DNA of 64,000 nucleotides. Origin: Roseburia sp. AM59-24XD. GTDB taxonomy: Bacteria > Bacillota > Clostridia > Lachnospirales > Lachnospiraceae. The notes below the pieces were generated by a model that had not been told where the DNA came from, did not search any database, and worked only from the letters and a program-made list of their open reading frames with translations. The stretch is from NCBI RefSeq assembly GCF_003478445.1, contig NZ_QUET01000020.1:16641-80640 (forward strand). The letters are read 5' to 3'. How positions within the stretch are numbered: the stretch's first letter is position 1; the number at the start of each line of letters is the position of its first letter. This document shows, piece after piece, positions 9,682 to 18,938 of this stretch. The translations under genes were made by a program, and so were the position numbers.

Positions 9682-11763
9682 TCACCGTTCTTTTAAAAAT
9701 ATTGATCTCTGGAAACAGAGAAATGTCACCGCAAAATAAACCAAATAGATTCCCATAAACAGCAGGGTTCCCTCTACAAAATAGGTAGACACACGGCTTG
9801 ACACGCCTGTCCCACGGACAAAAATTCCACTGATATACAAAACCATTTTTCCACTGATCACCAATGCCAGTAGTGCCGGGCACAAATAGTAACCCGCCAT
9901 CTGCCGCAGCAGGAGTGATCTGACCTGTTTTGGGGACAGACCGATTTTTTCCAACACATCATACCGGAATTTATATTTCGACGAATCGCTAAGTTGCTGC
10001 ACGGACAATACCGTTAATGCCACACAGACAAAGACAAGACCCATATAAAACAACGGAACGATCATGGACGCAAGAAGCATCTTTAACTCCGGTATCAGAT
10101 TATCCCGTACCAGATTGGTAGCAGTATAAACCAGTACCGTATCGGAACCGCTGCAGCTATTTCCGGATAAGGATGATACAGTATGTCCGGAAAAATCACG
10201 GTCATCGGGATCTGCCAGGGCATCCAGCTTCTGCTCCAGCCCTTGTGGCGTCTCTCCCTTCAGATCCACCGCAAGCTCAGAATAATACGGCTTCATTCTC
10301 TGAAGCACCTTGTCTCCCACCACGACGATATAATCTCCTCCGTTATGACCATCCTGTGCGAACGGCTCTGCCTGAACTCCCGCAAAGGTCAGCTCTGTTT
10401 TTTCATCTGCCGCTGTTAAATGAAGATCTTTTCCTATAGAAGCAACGTCCTTTTGTAAACGTTTCTTGGTCTGTACGATATATTGGTCAGATTCAAAATG
10501 TACCGGCTCATATCCCAGCATTTTCCTTAAACGGTTATAATCCGTCTGTCCCATATAAGTATCATACCGGCAATAGGTTCCATCATTTTCTAACATTTTG
10601 GTAACCCGTTTCCGGTCAGGTTTCCCATTTTTATTCTGATACATGGTACCATACTGCTCCAGATGCGTCAGCATCCAGGTATTTATCTGATCCTTCTGAT
10701 CCGTATATATATGATACCGAAGCATTTCTTTTACATCCGCTTCCTGCTGCAGTACCTCCTTTTCATCCTGAAAATCATCCTGAACCTGATCACTGTAGAT
10801 CAGCACATCAAACGGAAACTTCGCCTTTAACGCCGTATTTTCAAAATCGCAGAACATAAATGCCACACTCGCCCCCAAAAGTGCCAGAGTAAACAATGAT
10901 GTCAAAGTTCCAAGAGTAAACTGCATTGTCCTGATCTTTGATGCAAACTGGCGCAGCAAAAATAATCGCTGTCCATGATAAATCCCCTTTCCATGCCTTC
11001 TCACATAGCAGATGATCCAGGCAGACACTCCTGTATAAAACAGATAGATCGTCAGAACCAGGCCGATCAGAAACAACACAACCTCTCCCGTCGAGTTCAA
11101 ATGGGTAAATATCATGCAGAACAGGATCAGAAATATCACTGCCAAGGGCAGTATAATCCGTTTCCATTCTTCATGCTTTTCCACGATCTCCTCATTTTTC
11201 CGGTCCTGTTTCATCAGCTCATTAATGTTCATTTTGCGGAAAGAAAAACCGCATCGGAAAAATGCCAGCAGATAACAGCCCGCATAACATCCAAAGGTCA
11301 TAAGCCATGTACGATAATCCCACGAAAGCCGGAAGGAATAGGGAATCCGTACCATAGAATCAATCACAGATCGTAAGATCTGCTGAAAAAACACTCCCAG
11401 GACAGATCCCACAAAAAATGCGATACCTCCCAGCATCAGATTCTCCCGGATATAAACACGGGCAACCTGTCCTTTTTTCATTCCTAACAGCAGATAAATT
11501 CCAAACTCCCTGCTACGTCTTTCCATCATAAAATGGATAATATAGTAAATCAACCACGCCGTAATGATCACAACAAAGCCTGTAGCAAGCCCCACCATAA
11601 TCATCATCATCTGATTCATCTGGTCAAACCTTCCCAGCTCCTTATCCCAGAATAAGCTGTCAAATGCATACAGAAGCGCTGCCACAACCACCAGCGTGAT
11701 CATATAGATCTGGTAATCTCCGGCAAAACGCTTCATATTACGATAAGCCAGTCTTCGTATCAT
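9682..11763 (-). CDS. BceB-like ABC permease (FtsX family)
   Basis: 693 residues with the BceB plan: one N-terminal helix pair, then further helices, a large extracytoplasmic domain at about residues 310-560, and three final helices, ten in all. BceB proteins sense and detoxify peptide antibiotics such as bacitracin and signal flux to a partner histidine kinase. I chose the ATG at 11763, nine bases behind GGAGGTG, over the GTG at 11775. It overlaps the end of the ATPase gene by 26 bases. Its stop is four bases from the convergent rsmH stop and no terminator is evident there. Confidence 0.87.
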   Translation of the reverse strand: MIRRLAYRNMKRFAGDYQIYMITLVVVAALLYAFDSLFWDKELGRFDQMNQMMMIMVGLATGFVVIITAWLIYYIIHFMMERRSREFGIYLLLGMKKGQVARVYIRENLMLGGIAFFVGSVLGVFFQQILRSVIDSMVRIPYSFRLSWDYRTWLMTFGCYAGCYLLAFFRCGFSFRKMNINELMKQDRKNEEIVEKHEEWKRIILPLAVIFLILFCMIFTHLNSTGEVVLFLIGLVLTIYLFYTGVSAWIICYVRRHGKGIYHGQRLFLLRQFASKIRTMQFTLGTLTSLFTLALLGASVAFMFCDFENTALKAKFPFDVLIYSDQVQDDFQDEKEVLQQEADVKEMLRYHIYTDQKDQINTWMLTHLEQYGTMYQNKNGKPDRKRVTKMLENDGTYCRYDTYMGQTDYNRLRKMLGYEPVHFESDQYIVQTKKRLQKDVASIGKDLHLTAADEKTELTFAGVQAEPFAQDGHNGGDYIVVVGDKVLQRMKPYYSELAVDLKGETPQGLEQKLDALADPDDRDFSGHTVSSLSGNSCSGSDTVLVYTATNLVRDNLIPELKMLLASMIVPLFYMGLVFVCVALTVLSVQQLSDSSKYKFRYDVLEKIGLSPKQVRSLLLRQMAGYYLCPALLALVISGKMVLYISGIFVRGTGVSSRVSTYFVEGTLLFMGIYLVYFAVTFLCFQRSIFLKER

Positions 11764-12532
11764 GAGACGATTCACCTCCCATCAACGACAATACATCCAG
11801 AATCTCCTGAAGAAATGCTCTGCGGTTCCTTTCTCCGCGGATCAGTTCATGAAAAATCTTCCCATCCCGCAAGAAAAGTATCCTGCTGCAATAGCTTGCA
11901 GAAAATGCATCGTGAGTTACCATCAGGATCGTTGCCTTCTGCATTTCATTTAAACGGCAAAAGGTCTCTAAAAGTACCTGGGAAGCATGGGAATCCAACG
12001 CTCCGGTAGGCTCATCGGCAAGAAGAAGAGAGGGGTCATTTGCCATAGCTCTGGCACAGGCACATCTTTGCTTCTGACCGCCGGATACCTCATACGGAAA
12101 TTGATCCTTTACATCCTCAATCTCCAGAAGTTCCATCATATCCTGACAGATTTTTTGAATCTCTTTTCTCCTTTTTCCCTGTACCGTCAAAGCAAGGATA
12201 ATATTTTCCTCCAATGTCAGTGTGTCCAATAAATTGTACTCCTGAAAAACAAAGCCGAGGTTTTCCTTGCGAAATTCCGACAACTGATCTGCAGACATTT
12301 CTGTAATGTCCAGATCATCATAATAAATATGCCCCGATGTCACATGATCAATCGCTGCCATCATGTTTAATAAGGTGGTCTTTCCGGAACCGGACGCTCC
12401 CATAATACCCACAAATTCTCCCTTTTCCACCTGAAAGCTTACCCGGTCCACAGCCTTTGTAATATTCTGACCATTGCCGTAATATTTTTCCACATCACAT
12501 ACTCTGATACAATCCTTCAAATGTCTCACCAT
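11738..12532 (-). CDS. BceA-like ABC transporter ATPase
   Basis: About 264 residues from the ATG at 12532; the longer frame to 12610 runs into the upstream gene. Walker A GASGSGKTT, signature EVSGGQKQR, Walker B LLLADEPTGALD and THDAFSASYC complete the ATPase of the MacB/BceA class. It overlaps the CPBP gene by 7 bases and the permease gene by 26, so the three are translated as one unit. Paired with the permease it should give resistance to a cell-wall-active peptide. Confidence 0.9.
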   Translation of the reverse strand: MVRHLKDCIRVCDVEKYYGNGQNITKAVDRVSFQVEKGEFVGIMGASGSGKTTLLNMMAAIDHVTSGHIYYDDLDITEMSADQLSEFRKENLGFVFQEYNLLDTLTLEENIILALTVQGKRRKEIQKICQDMMELLEIEDVKDQFPYEVSGGQKQRCACARAMANDPSLLLADEPTGALDSHASQVLLETFCRLNEMQKATILMVTHDAFSASYCSRILFLRDGKIFHELIRGERNRRAFLQEILDVLSLMGGESSHDTKTGLS

Positions 12533-13352
12533 CCTTTTCCTGTTGGTTTTTTTATATAACGATAAACAAAATACATTCCCGTAAGGAGATATCCTCCGGC
12601 TAATATCCATTGTAATATATCATCATATTTCCAGACAGAATAGTCCCACCCAAGGATTTCATTCATTAGGAAGTTGGAAAAATCACATAATCCGTGTACC
12701 AGAATCGAAAATATCAAATGGTTTGTCTGCAAATAAAGCGCTGATAAAAACACGCCCATACACACTGCGGATATTGCCTGTTTTGTGGTACTCAAAAATT
12801 CCTGTCCTGCCAGCAGATTCATATAATGACAAAGCCCAAAGCAAAGGGAAGATATCAATACCGCAAAATAAATTCCTTTTTTCTTATCTTTCCAAGCGGA
12901 TAAAAATCCATTTAAGATGATTCCTCTCCAGACAAATTCCTCCATCAGTCCAATGCTTAAACTCGCGATACAGCAAATCACAAAAAATTGGATTCCTTTC
13001 CCGGAGAATAGAGAAAATACTCTTTTTCCATAAAAAATTGCCATCAGATCATCGCCGATCTGAATCAGAGGGAAAATAAGCATTACAAATACTGACAGCA
13101 GAGAAACACTACTTTTGCCGTCCCTCACAAAATCCACTTTTTTGTGAAATAATACATACATTATAAGAAATACCGAAATTTCCTGTAGCAGCATAACAAC
13201 GTATGTATTATTTAAAGAGTTCGTCCAATTTTCTATCTTTTTTCCAACAACAAAAGATACAAAAATCCAATTCCTTCCCATATTGCATAAACCAGAACAG
13301 TATACCCCACCGGAATAAGAAAATCACTGATCAAACTATTTTTTCTTTCCAC
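12526..13352 (-). pseudogene. CPBP intramembrane protease, apparent N-terminal frameshift
   Basis: The glutamate motif MEEFVWRG, CFGLCHYMN and SILVHGLCDFSN identify a CPBP (CAAX/bacteriocin-processing, Abi) membrane protease with about seven helices. The open frame as read begins at 13281 (MGRNWIFV), without a ribosome binding site and lacking the first helix. In the next frame, from a GTG at 13352 behind GGCAGG, a good first helix is encoded (FLIPVGYTVLVYAIWEG). Adding one A to the A6 run at 13238-13243 fuses the two (LLLEK-KIENW), giving 275 residues. CPBP proteins often accompany peptide antibiotic transporters and here the gene overlaps bceA. Either a base is missing in the run or the gene is broken; slippage on A6 is a remote alternative. 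Confidence 0.72.
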
Positions 13353-13374
13353 GTTTTATCAACCTGCCTTTCCA

Positions 13375-13406
13375 ATTGTATCTCTTTTCTTTCCAAAAGT
13401 ATACTT
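13375..13406 (-). promoter_or_regulatory. Promoter and candidate response-regulator operator for CPBP-BceAB
   Basis: On the minus strand a TACAAT -10 (13375-13380) is preceded by a perfect 10-base palindrome AAGTATACTT (13397-13406) overlying the -35 position. BceR-type regulators bind inverted repeats upstream of their transporter genes, so this is a candidate operator for the regulator at 14505; no second copy was found to confirm it. Confidence 0.45.
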
Positions 13407-13427
13407 CATCCCCGCCGGTGTTCATAT

Positions 13428-13475
13428 AAAAAAAGCTTAAAGAAATCTTACGATTTCGAAAGATTTCTCTAAGAC
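13428..13475 (-). terminator. Terminator after the histidine kinase gene
   Basis: On the minus strand the stem CTTAGAGAAATCTT / AAGATTTCTTTAAG is followed directly by CTTTTTTT, two bases after the kinase stop. It separates the two-component genes from the CPBP-BceAB transcript. Confidence 0.8.
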
Positions 13476-13476
13476 T

Positions 13477-14508
13477 TTAACGCACCTCTGAAATATAATT
13501 ATTTTGTGGAAATTGTAAAATGATTTTGGTATAGCTGCCCGCCTTTGACTGTGCCTCTATTTCCAGCCCAAGCTGGTCACAAAGCTTTTTACACAGATAC
13601 AGACCAATGCCCGTGGATTTTTTTTGGTTTCTCCCATTTTCCCCGGTAAATCCCTTTTCAAAAATGCGGGGAAGATCCTTTTCCTGTATCCCCATCCCAT
13701 TATCCTCAATGATCAGGCAGGTATGATCTGTTGTCTTTTGCGCCAAAAAGGAAATGCAGGGTGAGTTCTCTCTTTTATATTTGACACTGTTTAATACGAT
13801 CTGATTGACAATAAAACCCAACCATTTCTTATCGGTAAAAACATCCTCATCACAATTCACTTCTGCCCGGATTCCATTCCGGATCAACAGAAAGCGGTTC
13901 CGCTCTAAAACGTCGTACACCATCTCCTGCAAATGGCAGCTTTGAATCAGATAATCCTTATAGACCTGCTCCGACCTCGCATAATAAAGCACCATATCCA
14001 CATAATTTTCAAGCTTTGCATTCTCCATGCTGATCTGCCGGAATCTCTCCGGGGCACCGGTCTCCTCTTTCCTGCCATTTTCACAGAGCAAACTGATGCC
14101 TGTGATTGGTGCCTTGATCTCATGAACCCAGCTTTCTATATACTCTTTATATTCCTGTTGTTCCGCCTCCAGTTTTCTTATTTTCTCAATGACGGATTTG
14201 TTGGATCTGCGGATCATATTCTGATAGATCCTGTCCTCCAGACGCCATGACGGCGGCATCAGCTCTCCCAGCAAATACCTCTGATCCATTTTCTCCAGAA
14301 TTTCTGCTGTCTTTTTGAAATATTTCCTGCGTTCCATATATTCCCGACACATCCAAAGCAGCAAGAGTAATGTCCAAAACAACAGTAATAGGATAACATT
14401 ACCCTTTTCATAACCGGTAAGCCTCAGAAAAATGCAGGTAACCGCCATACAACAGCCCTCAAAGATCAGAAAAAGCGCCTTATCTTTCCAATAATCTCTC
14501 CATCTCAT
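13477..14508 (-). CDS. BceS-like sensor histidine kinase
   Basis: 343 residues. Two membrane helices in the first 52 residues with almost no outer loop mark it as an intramembrane-sensing kinase, which relies on the BceAB transporter as the sensor. The phosphoacceptor His is in SWVHEIKAPITG (near residue 130); the ATPase domain has IVNQIVLNSVKY, IEDNGMGI and STGIGLYL. Its ATG overlaps the regulator's stop (ATGA), so the two are coupled. The gene order regulator, kinase, protease, ATPase, permease on one strand makes a complete Bce-type detoxification module. Confidence 0.9.
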   Translation of the reverse strand: MRWRDYWKDKALFLIFEGCCMAVTCIFLRLTGYEKGNVILLLLFWTLLLLLWMCREYMERRKYFKKTAEILEKMDQRYLLGELMPPSWRLEDRIYQNMIRRSNKSVIEKIRKLEAEQQEYKEYIESWVHEIKAPITGISLLCENGRKEETGAPERFRQISMENAKLENYVDMVLYYARSEQVYKDYLIQSCHLQEMVYDVLERNRFLLIRNGIRAEVNCDEDVFTDKKWLGFIVNQIVLNSVKYKRENSPCISFLAQKTTDHTCLIIEDNGMGIQEKDLPRIFEKGFTGENGRNQKKSTGIGLYLCKKLCDQLGLEIEAQSKAGSYTKIILQFPQNNYISEVR

Positions 14509-15170
14509 ATACGATACCCCATCCCTCGTTTCGTCTGTATAAAATTATCACGACCAAGCTCCCGAAGCTTTTCCCGTATCCGGGTCACATGAACACTGAG
14601 GGTATTATCATCAATAAAGATCTGATTATCCCATAAAGATTCGATCAGATCCTGTCTTGCCACATAGTTTCCGGCATGCATAAAAAGAAGGTGTAATATC
14701 TTCATTTCATTTTTGGTCAGTTCCACCTCCTTCTCATCACAGGAGATCGTACATTTCAAGAGATCCAGCCGCACATTTTCATAAGAATAGCTTGTCTTTT
14801 CTGTATTGCCCCGGGTTCTCTTTAATACCGCAGCAATCCTTGCCAGAAGGATTGGTGCCTGATACGGCTTTGTAATATAATCGTCGCCGCCCCGGAGCAT
14901 CCCGTTTAATTCATCCATAGAATCAGTCCTGCTGGTCAAAAAGATTACCGGACAGGTATTTTCCCTTTGCCGGAGCGAGGTGCAGATATCAAACCCGGAC
15001 ATTCCCGGAAGGTTCACATCCAGCAGGATCAGATCCGGTGACGCCTCTGTGATCCAATCCGGTATATTTTCAAAATTCTCCGGAGCCGTAACCTGATACA
15101 TTGCATTTTCCAATAATATAGTCAATTCTCTGCGAATTGTTTTCTCATCCTCTGCCACAAAAATATGCAT
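14505..15170 (-). CDS. BceR-like response regulator (OmpR family)
   Basis: 221 residues: receiver domain (acidic pocket AEDE near residue 6, phosphoacceptor Asp in LILLDVNLPGMSG near 51, Lys in ITKPYQAPILLARI) and a C-terminal winged helix ending HVTRIREKLRELGRDNFI. It starts at 15170 behind AAGAGG and overlaps the kinase start by four bases. The likely target is the CPBP-bceAB promoter about 1.1 kb downstream, which carries a 10-base palindrome. Confidence 0.9.
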   Translation of the reverse strand: MHIFVAEDEKTIRRELTILLENAMYQVTAPENFENIPDWITEASPDLILLDVNLPGMSGFDICTSLRQRENTCPVIFLTSRTDSMDELNGMLRGGDDYITKPYQAPILLARIAAVLKRTRGNTEKTSYSYENVRLDLLKCTISCDEKEVELTKNEMKILHLLFMHAGNYVARQDLIESLWDNQIFIDDNTLSVHVTRIREKLRELGRDNFIQTKRGMGYRI

Positions 15171-15241
15171 CCCGCAACCTCTTTTCTGTTACTTTTTTCT
15201 ACTGCTGTAGTATATTTTCAATCTTTATTGCCTGAAAATCA

Positions 15242-15270
15242 TTGTACTAAACCCCATTATATGATAAGAT
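15242..15270 (+). promoter_or_regulatory. Promoter of the THUMP methyltransferase gene
   Basis: TTGTAC and TAAGAT are 17 bases apart, about 40 bases before the ATG at 15311. Confidence 0.5.
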
Positions 15271-15310
15271 ATCACCGAAATCCAGTATCTACTCAGAAAA
15301 GGAGATTATT

Positions 15311-16468
15311 ATGGCTGACTATGAACTGATTGCCCCTTGTCATTTTGGACTTGAGGCGGTATTAAAACGTGAAATACAGAATCTCGGATACAAGATTATT
15401 CAGGTGGAGGACGGAAAGGTCACCTTCGCCGGAGATGAGTCTGCAATTGTGCGTGCCAACATCTTCCTGCGCACCACAGAGCGTATCCTGATCAAGATCG
15501 GAAGCTTTAAGGCAACCACCTTTGATGAGCTCTTCGAGGGAACAAAGGCTCTCCCGTGGGAACAATTTATTCCAGAGAACGGAAAGTTCTGGGTTGCAAA
15601 GGCAACCTCTATCAAAAGTAAGCTTTTCAGTCCCTCCGACATTCAGTCAATCATGAAGAAGGCGATGGTAGACCGCCTGAAAAAGAACTATAATGTCAAC
15701 TGGTTTCCTGAGGACGGCGCCAGCTTTCCGCTGCGTGTGACGATCATAAAGGATGTCGTCACCGTCGGTCTGGATACCTCCGGTGACTCCCTGCACAAGC
15801 GTGGATACCGTCAGGCAACCGTAAAGGCTCCGATCACAGAAACGCTTGCGGCAGCCCTGATCATGCTGACCCCATGGAAATGGGACCGCATTCTTGTCGA
15901 TCCGTTCTGCGGCAGCGGAACCTTCCCGATCGAGGCAGCCATGATCGGCGCGAATATCGCTCCGGGCATGAACCGTTCCTTCTCCGCCGAGAACTGGACA
16001 CACATTATCCCGAAAAAGATCTGGTACGATGCTGCCGGTGAGGCGGAGGATCAAATCCGCCGGGATGTCGAGATGGATATCCAGGGCTATGATATTGATC
16101 CGGGTGCGATCAAGGCGGCTATGGAGAACGCAAGACTTGCTGAGGTCGATCATCTGATCCATTTCCAGCAGCGCCCTGTCTCTAAGCTGAGCCACCGCAA
16201 GAAATACGGCTTTGTTATCACAAACCCGCCTTACGGCAAACGTCTTGAGGAAGAAGAGGACATGCCAGCCCTCTACCGTGAGATCGGCGAAGCATTCTCT
16301 CATCTGGACAGCTGGTCCTTCTATCTGATCACTGCATTTGATCAGGCAGAGCGTTATCTCGGACGCAAGGCAGACAAGAACCGCAAGATCTATAACGGCA
16401 TGATGAAGACCTATTTCTATCAGTATATGGGTCCGAAGCCGCCGCGCAGAAACCGTGAATCACAGTAA
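15311..16468 (+). CDS. THUMP-domain RNA N2-guanine methyltransferase (RlmL/YpsC type)
   Basis: 385 residues behind AGGAGATTATT. The N-terminal ferredoxin-like and THUMP regions (about residues 5-160) bind RNA; the C-terminal Rossmann domain has DPFCGSGTFPIEAA (SAM motif), GYDIDPGAIK and the catalytic VITNPPYGKRL. This family modifies 23S rRNA guanine N2 (G2445 in E. coli); the short form without the second RlmK domain is usual in Firmicutes. Monocistronic: its own promoter precedes it and a hairpin terminator follows 12 bases after the stop. Confidence 0.9.
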   Translation: MADYELIAPCHFGLEAVLKREIQNLGYKIIQVEDGKVTFAGDESAIVRANIFLRTTERILIKIGSFKATTFDELFEGTKALPWEQFIPENGKFWVAKATSIKSKLFSPSDIQSIMKKAMVDRLKKNYNVNWFPEDGASFPLRVTIIKDVVTVGLDTSGDSLHKRGYRQATVKAPITETLAAALIMLTPWKWDRILVDPFCGSGTFPIEAAMIGANIAPGMNRSFSAENWTHIIPKKIWYDAAGEAEDQIRRDVEMDIQGYDIDPGAIKAAMENARLAEVDHLIHFQQRPVSKLSHRKKYGFVITNPPYGKRLEEEEDMPALYREIGEAFSHLDSWSFYLITAFDQAERYLGRKADKNRKIYNGMMKTYFYQYMGPKPPRRNRESQ

Positions 16469-16480
16469 TGAAATATAAGA

Positions 16481-16507
16481 GGCAAAACCAAACGTTTTGC
16501 CCTTTTT
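16481..16507 (+). terminator. Terminator after the THUMP methyltransferase
   Basis: Perfect stem GGCAAAAC / GTTTTGCC with a CAAAC loop followed by CTTTTTC. Confidence 0.85.
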
Positions 16508-16514
16508 CGCTACG

Positions 16515-16575
16515 TTACGAGCATTTTCCGATGCAATAAAAAGAGCATCATACTTCGTTACGAGCATTTTTCGAT
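16515..16575. repeat. Two copies of a TTACGAGCATTTT(C/T)CGAT motif
   Basis: Near-identical 18-base motifs at 16515-16532 and 16558-16575, 43 bases apart; a third stands at 2870-2886. Two of the three lie just downstream of terminators. Confidence 0.6.
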
Positions 16576-16585
16576 ATAAATAACC

Positions 16586-16620
16586 AAAAGGCAAAAGCGG
16601 ATTCCCCGCTTTTGCCTTTT
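16586..16620. terminator. Bidirectional terminator
   Basis: Stem AAAAGGCAAAAGCGG / CCGCTTTTGCCTTTT, with A-rich and T-rich flanks on both sides. It serves the leftward NimA-like gene, whose stop is at 16627, and backs up the rightward methyltransferase gene. Confidence 0.8.
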
Positions 16621-16626
16621 ATACGT

Positions 16627-17103
16627 TTATGACTCCTTGACCATTTTACCGGTCATATGCTCCACATCCAGCTCCAGACATAATACCCGGTCCTTTCCTC
16701 GCGACCATTCCTTCTCCGGATAGGACGGATCATCCGAGAACTTCGTACACAATGTCCGACATATCTTCTCCATTTGCACCGGATCCTCCACGAAATGCAT
16801 TCTGCCGAATACGATCACGCTTCTGATATGAAGAGGCCAATCTCCTTCCTCACGGTAGCCCTGATCATATACGCAGTAAGAAACCTTATCGCATTTCTTC
16901 AGAGAGTCTACCTTGTAGCCCTCCTTCGTGCCATGAAAGTACAGTTTTCCGTCCTCCTTGTTGTACCAGTGATCCATTGGCATTCTACACGGATAACCGT
17001 CATCACCAACAAAGGATAACACGCCTCTCGGCTCCTGTGTCAGCACCTCAATGCACTCTTTCTCGGAAATCTGCTGTTTAAATCTTCTCATTGGACGAAA
17101 CAT
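16627..17103 (-). CDS. Pyridoxamine 5'-phosphate oxidase-like flavoprotein (NimA type)
   Basis: 158 residues of a split-barrel FMN-binding fold: RGVLSFVGDDGYPCRMPMDHWY, LYFHGTKEGYK and VSYCVYDQGY are the family's strands. NimA relatives include nitroimidazole reductases and many small flavin- or haem-binding proteins of unknown substrate, so reduction of a small molecule in the cytosol is the most that can be said. It follows the 123-residue coiled-coil protein gene and ends at the bidirectional terminator. Confidence 0.82.
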   Translation of the reverse strand: MFRPMRRFKQQISEKECIEVLTQEPRGVLSFVGDDGYPCRMPMDHWYNKEDGKLYFHGTKEGYKVDSLKKCDKVSYCVYDQGYREEGDWPLHIRSVIVFGRMHFVEDPVQMEKICRTLCTKFSDDPSYPEKEWSRGKDRVLCLELDVEHMTGKMVKES

Positions 17104-17139
17104 ATTCTCCTCCTGTTGTCTGATCCTGCCTCCGCCGTT

Positions 17140-17499
17140 CTACTGATCATTGTTCACCGCATATAAAAATTCAATGATCTGACGGATGCTGTCTGTGGTA
17201 TCTCTCTGATATAATACTTCCTTTTCCAGTTCGTGGGACACATTATTGACCTGAAATGCATTCTCAAGCACCTGATCAAGAATCCTGCCGATCTGCTCGA
17301 ACGATTCCTCGCGTTCGCTGACATCCCCATTCTTCATCGTGGCAGCATACTCTCTCGCCTTACTGGTCAATGTTACCAGAGAATCAGTGATGTTGATGGC
17401 ATCAAACGACATCTGCTCCATGGAACACATCGAGGTCTCCATGCGTTCCACGACCCGCTCTGTCGTCGATTCCGTGTCCTTCCATTTCATTTCTTCCAT
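17140..17499 (-). CDS. Small coiled-coil protein, function unknown
   Basis: 119 residues from the ATG at 17499 behind GAGGAGA (an in-frame ATG at 17511 overlaps that site). The whole protein is predicted as amphipathic helix with polar heptads and no cysteine or metal motif; segments such as NNVSHELEKEVLYQRDTTDS resemble the signalling stalk of methyl-accepting proteins, but no conserved tip is present. It sits between radA, which has its own terminator, and the NimA-like gene. I do not recognise a family with confidence. Confidence 0.7.
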   Translation of the reverse strand: MEEMKWKDTESTTERVVERMETSMCSMEQMSFDAINITDSLVTLTSKAREYAATMKNGDVSEREESFEQIGRILDQVLENAFQVNNVSHELEKEVLYQRDTTDSIRQIIEFLYAVNNDQ

Positions 17500-17522
17500 A
17501 CTTCTCCTCATTTCTTAAATAG

Positions 17523-17556
17523 GAAAACGAGACAAAGCATGATGTTTTGTCTCGTT
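17523..17556 (-). terminator. Terminator after radA
   Basis: On the minus strand ACGAGACAAA / TTTGTCTCGT followed by TTTTCC, ten bases after the radA stop. Confidence 0.8.
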
Positions 17557-17565
17557 GATTCTACA

Positions 17566-18935
17566 TTAAAGGATCTCCAGAAGCTCATACACATTGGAAA
17601 TTCCAACAAGCTTCAGTCCCTTTAGATCCATCTGATCCAGATCAAGCTGGCGTCTGTTGACCTCCGGGAGAATACAGCGTTCAAAACCAAGCTTTGCCGC
17701 CTCCTGCACTCTTGCCTCTGCCATGCTGACTGCACGAACCTCTCCGACTAGACCGATCTCTCCGAAACAGATCGTCCGTCCGTCAATGACCTGATTGCGA
17801 TAGCTGGATAAGATTGCCAGCACAATTCCCATATCAACCGCCGGCTCATTCAACCGCATACCGCCAGCCACATTGATATAAGCATCCATGTCACTCATGC
17901 GCACTCCGAGGCGCTTCTCCAGAACTGCCAGCAACAGATTCACACGGTTAAAATCAATCCCTGCCGCTGTTCGTTTCGGATAATTGAAATTCGTCTGGCA
18001 TACCAGCCCTGTACTTCCACAAGGATCGGTCTGGTTCCCTCCATAGAACATGCCACGACAGAGCCCGGTGCATCCTCCGGCTTACCCTGCAGCATAAACT
18101 CAGATGGATTCGCCACTTCAGCAAGACCGGAACCACGCATCTCAAAAACGCCCACCTCATTGGTTGACCCAAAACGGTTCTTGACGCCGCGCAGAAAACG
18201 ATAGGACGCTCCTCCGTCCCCCTCAAAATAAAGCACGGTATCCACCATATGCTCTAACACTCTCGGTCCTGCAACGACACCCTCCTTGGTCACATGACCC
18301 ACAATGAAAATGGAGATCGACATGCCCTTGGCAAGACGCAGAAGAGTACTTGTCGTCTCTCTAACCTGTCCCACGCTTCCCGGTGCCGAACCGATCTCTT
18401 CGCGGTACATGGTCTGTATCGAATCAATAATGACAACATCCGGCGTACTTCTGGTAATCGTCTCCGCTACAATATCCAGATCCGTCTCGCTCATCACCAG
18501 CAGATCCGACTGAAACACCCCCAGCCGATCTGCCCTCATCTTAATCTGCTTCTCAGACTCCTCTCCGGACACGTAGAGGACTTTCTTCCTCTGCTGTACC
18601 AGTTTCTGACACATCTGCAGAAGAAGTGTGGACTTACCGATACCCGGATCACCGCCTACCAGAACGAGGGATCCCACAACGATCCCTCCGCCCAGTACAC
18701 GATCCAGCTCCTCAATACCACTGGCAATCCTTGTATCCTCGGAAAACTCAACCTCCGAAAGCTTCGACGGCTGTCTGCTCTCCTTGTGTGCCACCGCCTT
18801 TCCGGTCGATGTGCGCACCACCGGCTCCTCAACAAAGCTTCCCCATGCACCACAGCCCGGACACTGTCCCAGCCATTTCGAGGATTCCATCCCACATTCC
18901 TTACAGAAATACGCTGTCTTTTTCGCTTTTGCCAT
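17566..18935 (-). pseudogene. radA: RadA DNA repair ATPase, interrupted by a one-base frameshift
   Basis: RadA is a RecA-like helicase that processes recombination intermediates. The zinc finger CKECG...CPGCGAW, Walker A GGDPGIGKST, and the KNRFG motif are present, followed in another frame by the Lon-like C-terminal domain (NFNYPKRTAAGIDFNR, NVAGGMRLNEPAVD). The two frames join if one C is restored near 18004-18011 (VEVQ-ALVCQTNFN), giving 456 residues, the normal length. The start at 18935 uses AGGTGGAAAAG inside the end of the preceding gene. The clpC-radA neighbourhood is conserved in Firmicutes. Because every motif is intact on both sides I favour a sequence error over a dead gene. Confidence 0.93.
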
Positions 18936-18938
18936 ATA

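Noticed and set aside
2983..18051. Programmed frameshifting as explanation for GH26 and radA
   Set aside because: No slippery heptamer or stimulatory structure is seen at either site, and the shift sites differ; a missing base explains all cases alike.
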